From assembly GCA_031276545.1 (NCBI GenBank), contig JAISMW010000076.1:1-16133 (forward strand): a DNA stretch of 16,133 nt. The letters run 5' to 3'. This document shows, piece by piece, positions 6,374-14,100 of this stretch. Below the pieces are notes generated by a model. That model saw only the letters and a program-made list of their open reading frames with translations, was not told the origin of the DNA and ran no database searches. How positions within the stretch are numbered: position 1 is the first letter of the stretch; each line of letters starts with the position of its first letter. Source of the stretch: Tannerellaceae bacterium (GTDB lineage: Bacteria; Bacteroidota; Bacteroidia; Bacteroidales; Tannerellaceae). The translations under genes and the position numbers were made by a program.

Positions 6374-7593
6374 TTTGTTAACAGTCTGGCGTTCTTTTCG
6401 CGTTCTTCTCGTTCAAACGATGCAAGATAATTTTCAGTAGTTTTCAAGTCATTATGTCCCAGACTTTCGGAAATATAAGAAATGTTCGCTCCCGAACGTT
6501 TAAGTACGGTTGCATAACTATGGCGGGCAGTATAGGTACTAATACCGTCAAGACCTAAAGCAATCCCTATCTTCTTCAATCGCTTGTTGCACAATTTCAC
6601 GATTGACTTTATCTTATCTTTCTTTTCAATGGGTGCTTCATTGCCGGATAGATATCCGAAGATGTATGAATCCGGTTTTCGGTCATTATTTCCCCACCTG
6701 TCGATGATAGTCTGCATTTCCGGGGTAAGAATTGCGCAAACTTCTTTTTTCAACTTAGCTGTACGGGATGTTTTCGCTCTAAGGAAACAAATTTCCCCAT
6801 TATGGATATTGGAATATTTGAGTGTCAGCATATCGGCAAAATTAATGCCGTTGCAGAGATACGAGAAAAACCACAAGTCTCGATACCTTTCTGTCGCTTC
6901 TCGTCCGTCTGTGTAAGTTACTATTGACTTAACCTGTTGTATCGTCAGCGCTAATTTTCTGCCCTGTCCAGTTGGGATCTCATACTTTCCGTTTCCGAAT
7001 GGATATTGGTTCTCTTTGAGGACACCTGCTTTTTTCCCTTCGTTCATAATACAGCGAATAGCCCGGCAATACATGCCAATCGTTGTATAGCTCCTACCGT
7101 TATTAAGCAGATATTTCTCATATTTACGCAACCAATCTACGGTGATACTTTCAAATAATATCCGATTCCCTGCAAAATTTTCAATACTTCTCAATGCGTC
7201 CTTGTAGTATAGATGACTGCCGACCTGGGCATTGTCCAATAACGTTTGTATTTTTGTTCTGAAGGCTATGTTTACAGTATCGGATACCGTTTTACATAAG
7301 CGGGCATTGAGTGCGTCAAAAGAAAAGCCTTCTTCATATTCCAACTCCTGAACAGTCTCTTTTATCTTCTCAAAAGAGTTTTGAATGTCCATTCGGATTA
7401 AAATCAATGATTTACTCTTTGTCTCGGGTAATTTTGTCCAATCCTCCATAGACAAAGTCTTACCTGTTGAGTAGTATTTGCGCACACGCCTATACGTTAC
7501 CCGTATCTTAACCGGATACAAATTTTCATTGGTTGCTCTCCTATCATCAATGATAGAAGCCACTGTCACACCATTATTCGAATAATTATACAT
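6361..7593 (-). CDS. int: Tyrosine recombinase (integrase) of the island
   Basis: This 410-aa protein should catalyse integration into, and excision from, the tRNA gene next to it. Residues 1-100 resemble the Arm DNA-binding domain of Bacteroidetes integrases (PVKIRVTYRRVRKYYSTGK), 105-195 the SAM-like core-binding domain, and 215-400 the catalytic domain. Visible active-site residues are Lys274 (RAKTSR), Arg357 (YTARHSYAT), His380 (SLGHND) and Tyr389 (TTENYL). The position of the first catalytic arginine is occupied by Asn251 (CNGINFADML), and the usual His of HxxR is Tyr354; IntDOT of CTnDOT also lacks the first arginine. ATG 7591-7593 is preferred over 7683 because it fits the family N-terminus and the longer start would translate the promoter and 11-bp repeats. 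Confidence 0.9.
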   Translation of the reverse strand: MYNYSNNGVTVASIIDDRRATNENLYPVKIRVTYRRVRKYYSTGKTLSMEDWTKLPETKSKSLILIRMDIQNSFEKIKETVQELEYEEGFSFDALNARLCKTVSDTVNIAFRTKIQTLLDNAQVGSHLYYKDALRSIENFAGNRILFESITVDWLRKYEKYLLNNGRSYTTIGMYCRAIRCIMNEGKKAGVLKENQYPFGNGKYEIPTGQGRKLALTIQQVKSIVTYTDGREATERYRDLWFFSYLCNGINFADMLTLKYSNIHNGEICFLRAKTSRTAKLKKEVCAILTPEMQTIIDRWGNNDRKPDSYIFGYLSGNEAPIEKKDKIKSIVKLCNKRLKKIGIALGLDGISTYTARHSYATVLKRSGANISYISESLGHNDLKTTENYLASFEREEREKNARLLTNFGN

Positions 7594-7607
7594 AGCTTTA
7601 TTGTTCT

Positions 7608-7646
7608 CTGTGTGTAAATAAAGATTTGCACACAATTTGCACACAA
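7608..7646. repeat. 11-bp repeats in the int promoter-leader
   Basis: TTTGCACACAA occurs twice in perfect tandem (7625-7635 and 7636-7646). A related inverted copy, CTGTGTGTAAA (9 of 11 matching), lies at 7608-7618. They start at the -7 box and fill the leader up to the int start codon. They may be operator sites for Int or Xis, or arm-type sites of the attachment region, which ends about 120 bp away. Confidence 0.6.
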
Positions 7647-7676
7647 AGATAGCGATTATATCCAAATAAATACAAT
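7644..7676 (-). promoter_or_regulatory. Candidate int promoter
   Basis: The minus strand has ATTG (7673-7676), 21 bases, then TATCTTTG (7644-7651), a perfect TAnnTTTG -7 box. It lies about 50 bp before the int start codon, and its -7 box touches the tandem 11-bp repeats. Confidence 0.5.
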
Positions 7677-7768
7677 AGCACAATACGTTAAAATTTTATT
7701 TTACACTGATATTTAGGAAATTAAATGTCAAAAGAAAATCAAGGAAAACATATAAAAAGGATTGTGTG

Positions 7769-7816
7769 CTGACTCATAATCAGGGAGTCCTTGGTTCAAG
7801 CCCAAGTGGGACCACC
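7769..7816 (+). tRNA. 3' part of a tRNA gene, anticodon CAT (island attachment site)
   Basis: The segment folds as the anticodon arm onward of a tRNA. It shows CTGA/TCAG stem bases around loop CTCATAA (anticodon CAT at 7775-7777), a 5-base variable loop, T-stem CTTGG/CCAAG around TTCAAGC, and the 3' acceptor strand TGGGACC with discriminator A and a partial CC. No D-arm or 5' acceptor strand (expected GGTCCCA) lies upstream; island DNA is there instead. The fifth anticodon-stem pair is a G-G mismatch, which marks the junction at about 7768/7769. It would have been elongator Met or Ile2. This is the chromosomal 3' remnant, and a complete copy is expected at the other end of the island. Confidence 0.8.
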
Positions 7817-7827
7817 GATTGAAAACG

Positions 7828-7862
7828 AAGCGCTTACAGATGATTCTGTAAGCGCTTTTTCT
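7828..7862 (+). terminator. Rho-independent terminator of the tRNA gene
   Basis: AAGCGCTTACAGA (7828-7840) and TCTGTAAGCGCTT (7845-7857) form a perfect 13-bp stem with a 4-base loop, followed by a T-run (7856-7860). It sits 11 bp after the tRNA 3' end and supports the reading that the tRNA gene is chromosomal and on the plus strand. Confidence 0.85.
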
Positions 7863-7975
7863 TTGATGACCGTACACAGTTCTTGGCTCACCGAAACAAC
7901 ATTAATATTCGTATATCCATGTCGTTTACTTAAGAAACAGCTATAACCTTCTGTAATGCACTGAGCCTGACTTTT

Positions 7976-8018
7976 CAGACTATCCCCTGTACGCCTACGG
8001 CAGACCGGGGATAGTCTG
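7976..8018. repeat. 12-bp inverted repeat downstream of cusB
   Basis: CAGACTATCCCC (7976-7987) and GGGGATAGTCTG (8007-8018) are perfect complements around a 19-base loop that holds a small hairpin of its own (GCC TAC GGC). It lies 46 bp past the cusB stop and could stop transcription of the cus operon or protect its 3' end, but no strong T-run follows on either strand. The rest of 7863-8020 shows no gene. Confidence 0.5.
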
Positions 8019-8033
8019 CTGTTCTCTTGTACT

Positions 8034-8068
8034 GTTCACTGTTCGTTGTTCACTATTCACTGTTCACT
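8034..8068. repeat. Five-unit 7-bp tandem repeat at the cusB 3' end
   Basis: Units read GTTCACT, GTTCGTT, GTTCACT, ATTCACT, GTTCACT without gaps. The last unit contains the cusB stop codon (8064-8066). Since 7 is not a multiple of 3, slippage in the last unit could move the stop and alter the final residues. GTTCTCT at 8021-8027 may be a decayed further unit. Confidence 0.75.
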
Positions 8069-9611
8069 GTTGTCCGGTCTTCTCCCGGTATCGGCAGCAG
8101 TCGGGCAGGGCGTTGTAGGCGGCGTCGGGGGCGCGGTGTATGCCGGTGTCGTGTCCGGCATGGGCGATGGCTTGTGCTGCGGCGTCGGGGGAGGTCTGAC
8201 GGGGGTCGTAGCGGAGGTGCAGTTGCTTCGTTTCTATATCCCAGGAGGCGGAGGTGACGCCGCGGAGCTTGAGGGCGGTCTGCTCAATGCGTTCCCGGCA
8301 CATTTCGCAGAGTCCCTGCACGGCGAGGGTGGCGTGTGCTGCTTCGGTGTCGTCGCGGTTCATCATACTGGGTTTGCCTTCCAGTTGGGCGCCGGCGTCT
8401 ATGGCGAAGGCGCCGGAGGAGACGACTTCTTCTCCTTCTTCGAGTCCCGACAGGATGACGAAGGCGTCGCCCAGCGAGGTTCCCAATTCGACTTCCCGCA
8501 GGGTGAAGACGGGAGTGCCGGCTCCGGGCTGCTTCACGTAGACGATGGAGCGTTTGCCGGTCCAGAGTACGGCCGTTTTGGGGATGGTCAGGCTACCGTC
8601 CTGTCTGCCGAGCGGGGCTTCCACCAGGGCGCGGGCGTACATGCCGGGCTTCAGTTGCAGTCCGGGGTTGGGCGTTTCCACCCGGACCTTAGCCGTTCGG
8701 GTGATGGGGTCGATCGAGGGGTCGATGAAGGCGATCCTTCCCCGTCGGGCGTTGCCCGGCAGGGCGGGGAGGGTGAAGGTGACGGCGTCGCCGGGTTTCA
8801 GATACGGCAGGTCGGCTTCGTAGGCGTCGAACAGGATCCATACGGCGCCGAGGTCGGTCAGTTCGAAGAGGACGCTGCCTTGGTTGACGTAGTCTCCCTG
8901 CGACACCTTGCGGGCTGTGACGGTTCCCTCCATTCCGGCGACGACGTCTATCAGGGGGGAGGTTTGTCCCGACTGTTCGATGGCTTGGATCTGGCTGTCG
9001 GCGAGCTTCAGGAGGCGGAGTTTTTGGCGTGCCGCTTCGAGGAGGATTTCCGGCTGTCCGGCCTGCATCTTTGCCGCTTCGAGGAGTTCCTGCTGGGCGT
9101 TGAGCAGTTCGGGAGAATAGAGGGTGGCGACGGTCTGCCCCCGGCGGATGGTTTCGCCGGTGAAGCGGACGTGGAGTTCCTCGATTCTTCCGGCGGCATG
9201 TGCCGTGAGGGATCGGACGAGGCGTTCGTCGGGCTGTACGGTTCCGTAGAGGCGCAGTTCCTTTACGGGCAGGCGGCGGACGGCCTTTTCGGTACGGACG
9301 TCGGCCAGGGCTGCGGCTTCTTCGGAGAGCGTGATGCTTCCGTCGGCGGCTGTTCCGTGCAGGGCGTCGGCTGTCTGTACGGGGACGAGTTCCATGGCGC
9401 AGATGGGGCAGACGCCGGGTTTGTCCTGTCTGATTTGGGGGTGCATGGAGCAGGTCCATTGCTGTGCTTCCTGTTCCGTTCGGGGCGCTTCGGCGGAGGT
9501 TTCGGAGGCTTCGGAGGGGCGGCGGAAGAGCCACCATCCGGCGAGGATTCCCAGGACGAGGCCTGCGGATATGAAAAGAAAGGCTTTGCGTAGGTGCTGA
9601 AATGTTTTCAT
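8064..9611 (-). CDS. cusB: RND efflux periplasmic adaptor, CusB type, with two metal-binding domains
   Basis: This 515-aa adaptor should bridge the inner-membrane pump and the outer-membrane channel and pass on Cu(I)/Ag(I). A membrane anchor occupies residues 9-29. A heavy-metal-binding domain follows at about 52-78 (WTCSMHP, then GVCPICAMELVP), with Cys54, Met56, His57, Cys68, Cys71 and Met73 as likely ligands. Barrel-sandwich, alpha-hairpin and beta-barrel parts occupy about 100-415. A C-terminal domain from about 426 resembles heavy-metal-associated (HMA) folds, with Cys435-x-x-Cys438 (GLCEMC) and a terminal Cys pair at 505-506 (ALPDCCRYR). E. coli CusB has neither added domain. The start ATG is 11 bp after the cusC stop. 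The upstream extension of this frame lies inside cusC and is not real. Confidence 0.92.
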   Translation of the reverse strand: MKTFQHLRKAFLFISAGLVLGILAGWWLFRRPSEASETSAEAPRTEQEAQQWTCSMHPQIRQDKPGVCPICAMELVPVQTADALHGTAADGSITLSEEAAALADVRTEKAVRRLPVKELRLYGTVQPDERLVRSLTAHAAGRIEELHVRFTGETIRRGQTVATLYSPELLNAQQELLEAAKMQAGQPEILLEAARQKLRLLKLADSQIQAIEQSGQTSPLIDVVAGMEGTVTARKVSQGDYVNQGSVLFELTDLGAVWILFDAYEADLPYLKPGDAVTFTLPALPGNARRGRIAFIDPSIDPITRTAKVRVETPNPGLQLKPGMYARALVEAPLGRQDGSLTIPKTAVLWTGKRSIVYVKQPGAGTPVFTLREVELGTSLGDAFVILSGLEEGEEVVSSGAFAIDAGAQLEGKPSMMNRDDTEAAHATLAVQGLCEMCRERIEQTALKLRGVTSASWDIETKQLHLRYDPRQTSPDAAAQAIAHAGHDTGIHRAPDAAYNALPDCCRYREKTGQQ

Positions 9612-9622
9612 AAGGAATGTTT

Positions 9623-11095
9623 TTATTCGTTGATGAGGTTTGCTGTTATTTTCCAAACCGTGGCCACTGCGGTGTTGTAGGCGGCGAGGGCTTCGGCTTC
9701 CCTGAGGCGGTAGTCGAGCAGGCGGCGCTGTATCTGTATCACACCGTCGAGGCCGGCGCGTCCCGACACAAATTCCTGGGTGGCCAGGCTGCCGGCCTGA
9801 TGCGTCAGGGCGGTCTGCCGACGGCAGAGGTCTGTCTTCCGCCGGGCTTCTTCCAGCAGATAGAGGGCTTGGCGGAGTTCGGCTTCCAGGCGGGCGATGG
9901 CTCCGGCCTGCTTTGCTTGGCCGGCCTGCTGCCTCAGGAGGCTTTCTTTCCGGGCTGCCCGGTATTTGTGGCGGTAGAGGGGGATGCTGACCGAGAGCAT
10001 GGGCATCAGCATGTCCTTTCCGTTCATGGCGGCCATGTCGCTTCCCGCTCCCATGCTTCCGGCTGCCGGGGCGGGAAGGGGCGCCATCGGCATGTACTGG
10101 AGTCCGACGCCCCACATGGGGTATCCCATCTTCCGGTCCATTTCGGCCTTTGCTCCGTAGGCCAGCGCTTCTTCGTGCCACATAGCGGGCATGGGGTTTC
10201 TTTCGAGGTCGCGCAGGAGGCTTTCCGTGTCCGCGAGGAAGGGGAGGGGGAGCAGCGTGTCGGGCAGGGCGACGGGGCTGTCCGGCGGACGGTTCAGCAG
10301 GGCGTTGAAGCCTGCTTTGGCGGCGGCGATTTCGGCCCGGAGGTTTTCAATCCGGTTTTCCGCCTCCATCTTTTCGAGCCGGATGGCGAGGACTTCCTGC
10401 ATCCCCTGTGCCGGGGCGCCCTGCATTCCCTGCATTCCCTGCATTCCGCCGTCTGTCGAAGTCATGGTGGTGGGGGAGGGCGGCATGGTCGTTGTATTTC
10501 CTCCCATGTTCATGCCTCCGGATGCGGGAGCCGGCGCGGACGGCGGGGCAGTTCCTCCGGAAGGAGTGGGGGGGCTTCCCGTGCTGCCGGAAGGGGAGGC
10601 GAAGCGGCGGAGCGCCAACTGCTCCAACTGCTCTATCCACTGCAGGCTGGCTTCGCTGTGTACGAGCTGCTGCCGGAGGGCGCAGAGGGCGTACCACCGG
10701 GAATGGACTTCGAGCAGGACGTTGTCGCGCACTTCGCGGAATTCCTCGAAGGCCATGTTTGCCATGTGCCGGGCTTCGGCGCGGGCTGCCTTGCGGGAGC
10801 CGAACCAGGGGAACATCTGCATCACCTGGAACTGGGCGAGCTGACGGCCTCCGGCCAGCTCCATGGGGCTGGGGAAGACGCCCGCTTCGAAGGTCGGGTC
10901 GGCGTAGGCTCCGGCCTGCGGCAGCTTCAGGCGGGCAGCTTCTCCGAGCAGGCGGGCGGCCTGCACCGAGGGGTTGTGCGCGGCGGCCACCGAGAGGTAA
11001 TGCCTCAGCGAGTCGTCCTGCGCCTGAAGGGAAAAGGCGGCGAGCAGCCCTGCGGGCAGCAGCATCCGCAGGTATCGTACGGTATGGGGTTTCAT
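9623..11095 (-). CDS. cusC: TolC-family outer-membrane factor with Met-rich insertion
   Basis: This 490-aa protein should form the outer-membrane channel of the pump. Residues 1-26 are a signal peptide (MLLPAGLLAAFSLQAQ core). Two OEP-like repeats follow (30-165 and 235-490), with typical helical heptads and ANPSVQ/ADPTF-like motifs. Between them, residues 166-232 form a Ser/Pro/Gly/Met-rich, low-complexity insertion including three MQG units. A second Met-rich stretch lies at 335-367 (QYMPMAPLPAPAAG, then MNGKDMLMPML). Methionines of this kind bind Cu(I)/Ag(I) in copper proteins, so a scavenging role is plausible but inferred. I chose ATG 11093-11095, 13 bp after the cusA stop, because it gives a normal signal peptide; ATG 11120-11122 would overlap cusA by 14 bp. 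Confidence 0.88.
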   Translation of the reverse strand: MKPHTVRYLRMLLPAGLLAAFSLQAQDDSLRHYLSVAAAHNPSVQAARLLGEAARLKLPQAGAYADPTFEAGVFPSPMELAGGRQLAQFQVMQMFPWFGSRKAARAEARHMANMAFEEFREVRDNVLLEVHSRWYALCALRQQLVHSEASLQWIEQLEQLALRRFASPSGSTGSPPTPSGGTAPPSAPAPASGGMNMGGNTTTMPPSPTTMTSTDGGMQGMQGMQGAPAQGMQEVLAIRLEKMEAENRIENLRAEIAAAKAGFNALLNRPPDSPVALPDTLLPLPFLADTESLLRDLERNPMPAMWHEEALAYGAKAEMDRKMGYPMWGVGLQYMPMAPLPAPAAGSMGAGSDMAAMNGKDMLMPMLSVSIPLYRHKYRAARKESLLRQQAGQAKQAGAIARLEAELRQALYLLEEARRKTDLCRRQTALTHQAGSLATQEFVSGRAGLDGVIQIQRRLLDYRLREAEALAAYNTAVATVWKITANLINE

Positions 11096-11108
11096 TGTTC
11101 TGAATATT

Positions 11109-14100
11109 TCAGTGTTTAACATGTTCCCTCCACCAGCATTGCAGGACAGGGACTACGAACATGGTCATCGACTGTATCAGCATACCGCCGAATGTGGGGA
11201 TGGCCATCGGAATCATTATATCGGCGCCCTTTCCGGAGGAGGTCAGGACGGGCAGGAGGGCAATCAGGGTGGTTGCCGTGGTCATTACAGCCGGACGGAC
11301 GCGCCGCAAACCGGCTTGGACGACGGTCTCGCGTATTTCGTCTCTGCTGCGGGGGTTCTTTTCCTGGAAGGCCGTATGGATGTAGGTACCCATCAGTACG
11401 CCGTCGTCGGTGGCGATGCCGAAGAGGGCGATGAAGCCCACCCATACGGCTATGCTGAGGTTCACGGTATGCATCCGGAAGATGTCGCGCAGATTCTCTC
11501 CCCCGATGCTGAAGTTCATAAACCAGGGCTCGCCGTAGAGCCACAGCAGGATGAAGCCTCCGGCAAAGGCCACGAACACGCCCGAAAAATGAATCAGCGA
11601 AGCCGTCAGCGTGCGAAACTTGAGGTAGAGCGTGAGCAGGATGGCCAGCAGGCAGAGCGGTACGACAATCAGCAGACGCTCCGAGGCGCGCTGCTGCTGC
11701 TCGTAGTTGCCGGCAAAGGCATAGGATACGCCGGGGGGCAGTTGTAGCCTGCCCGAACGGATCTGTTCCCGGAGCAGGCGGTCGGCTTCTCGGACGGCGT
11801 CGACTTCGGCCGTTCCTTCCGTCTTGTCGAAAATGACGTAACCGGTCAGGAACGTATTCTCGCTCTGAATCATCTGCGCTCCTTTGGCGTATTCGACGTC
11901 GGCCACGTCTCCGAGGGGTATCCGGACTCCCGCCGCGGTGGGGACGAGGATACGGCGCAGTTCGTCGGGGTCGCCCCTCAGTTCGCGGGGATAGCGGAGG
12001 CGCACGGGGAAGCGTTCGCGGCCTTCCACGGTGGTGGTCAGCGTCATGCCGCCTACGGCTGCTCCGATCACTTCCTGGAGGTCTTCCACGCGGATGCCGT
12101 GCCTTGCCATGTTCGGCCGGTTGAGGCGAATCTCGATGTAGGGAGCGCCCACTGCCCGGTCGTAAAACACGGTGGAGGGGAGGATGGAGGGTACCTCCCG
12201 GAGCGCCGCTTCGAGCGCCTGTCCTCCCTGCTCGATGCTTTCCAGGTCGGGTCCCGACACCTTCAGCCCCATGGCGGCGCGCATCCCGGTGGAGAGCATC
12301 ACCAGTCGCGCCGCTATCGGCTGTAGCCTGGGCGAGGAGGTAAGTCCCGGCAGGTGGGAGACGTTGATGATTTCCTGCCATATATCGTCGGTACGCCGGA
12401 TGTGGGGTCGCCACTGCCGGAAGTAATCGCCCCGGCGGTCGGGCACGAGGCTGTCGGCGGGGATGAGGCGGAATCCGTCGGACGGATTGTAGGAGGAGCC
12501 GTCGGTCAGCAGGAATTCCCCCCCGGCATTTACTTTGAAGCGTCGTCGGCGTCCGTCGGCGTCGAGGATGTATTCGGGGCGATAGTTGACGGTATTCTCG
12601 AACATCTGCACCGGAGCCGGGTCGAGCGCCGAATTGACGCGTCCCCATTTGCCTACGGTAACTTCCACTTCGGGGATGGCGGTGATGCGCTTGTCGAGGG
12701 CTTCAATCAGACGGAGGTTCTGCTCGATACCCGTATGCGGCATACTGGTGGGCATCAGCAGAAAGGAACCTTCGTCCAGATTCGGCATGAACTCCTCGCC
12801 CATATTGCGCCAGATGATCCCCCCGGCAATCAGCGTGAGGAGGGGTATCAGCATGAACTTCCAGCGGTTGGCCAGGCACCAGCGCAGCGCCGGCTCGTAA
12901 TACCTCACGATAAGCCACAGCGCCCCCAGGATAAGCCCGGCGGAGGAGACCACAAAGAGCAGATTCGTGAAGAAGCCCGCCCCCGTCCCTGCCGGCAGCC
13001 ATTCGGAGGTGAGGAGCAGGATGGCCAGGCACAGCGCCGCCAGGCGTATCCACCGTCCTGCCCTGCGGGGAACCCTCAGCTTTCTCCCGAAGAACCGGAC
13101 AGGCCCCAGGACGTAATAGGCTATCGTAGGCAGGAGCACGAAGCCCAGCGCAAAGGCCGACAGCAGGGCAAAGGTCTTGGTGTACGCCAGCGGAGCGAAC
13201 AGCTTCCCTTCCTGCGCCTGAAGGGTGAAGACGGGCAGGAAGCTGATGATCGTGGTAATCATGCCGACCGACAGGGCGCCGGCTACCTCCTTCACGCTGC
13301 GGTAGATCAACAGGCTGAACTCTTTCCCCCGACGCGCTTCCGGATTCGCGTCGATGTGCTTCACCATGTTCTCCACCAGCACCACCCCGATGTCCACCAT
13401 CACCCCGATGGCGATGGCGACTCCCGAAAGGGCTACAATGTTGGCGTCGACCCCCGTATAGCGCATGATGATAAAGGTGGAGAGGACGGCCACCGGCAGG
13501 ATGCCCGCAATCACCGCCGAAGCCCTCAGCCTGAAGACCATGACGATGACCACGATGATGCAGATGAGTATTTCGTGCGTCAGCGCCGTTTCGAGGGTGC
13601 CGACGGTTTCGCGTATCAGCCCCGAACGGTCGTAGAAAGGCACCACGGTCACCTTCGAGACCGTTCCGTCGGGCAGCGTCTTTTGCGGAAGGCCGGCCTG
13701 CATTCCGGCGATTTTGTCTTTCACTCCTTCGATCACCTCCATCGGGTTGGAACCGTAGCGCGCCACTACGACGGCGCCGACAGCTTCGACGCCTTCCCTG
13801 TCCAGCCCTCCCCGCCGTTCGGCAGGCCCCAGGGTGACGAAGGCCACGTCGCGGATGCGTACCGGGACGCCATTGCGCACGGTTACGACGGCCTCTTCCA
13901 GATCGGCCACCCCGGTGATGTATCCCAGTCCCCTCACGAGGTACTCCGCCCGGTTGATCTCGACCGTGCCGGCTCCGATGTCGAGATTGCACTTCCTGAC
14001 GGCCTCCATTACATCCATCACCGAGACGTTGAAGGCCTGCATCGCATCAGGGTCTATCTCCACCTGGTATTCTTTGACGAAACCTCCGGCCGAAGCCACT

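Larger units (their letters stand above)
1..7816. mobile_element. Mobilizable genomic island, right part, integrated in a tRNA gene
   Basis: The block holds a tyrosine integrase next to a split tRNA gene, an excisionase-like HTH gene, a helicase/primase pair, mobC, a relaxase and a probable oriT. This is the usual content of Bacteroides mobilizable islands (NBU-like), which are mobilized by a co-resident conjugative element. I see no type IV secretion genes, so it is probably mobilizable and not self-transmissible, although the left end is missing. All genes read leftward away from the att site. Base composition is clearly AT-richer than the cus operon beside it. The right boundary lies at about 7769, where tRNA sequence begins in mid-anticodon-stem; the left boundary is outside the window. 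Confidence 0.85.

Noticed and set aside
7594..7683. Longer N-terminus for the integrase
   Set aside because: It would translate the -7 box and the 11-bp repeats, and its sequence is hydrophobic and unlike the family's N-terminus.
7700..7816. Complete tRNA gene at the island end
   Set aside because: Only the anticodon arm onward is present; no D-arm or 5' acceptor strand lies upstream.
8034..8068. Tandem repeats considered as a CRISPR array
   Set aside because: Units are 7 bp with no spacers, and there are no cas genes.
8046..9593. A 515-codon plus-strand frame opposite cusB
   Set aside because: Gly-rich shadow of the real adaptor gene, with no recognisable domain.
9612..10181. A 190-residue N-terminal extension of the cusB frame
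   Set aside because: It overlaps cusC in another frame, is Arg/Pro/His-rich, and precedes the true start with its membrane anchor at 9611.
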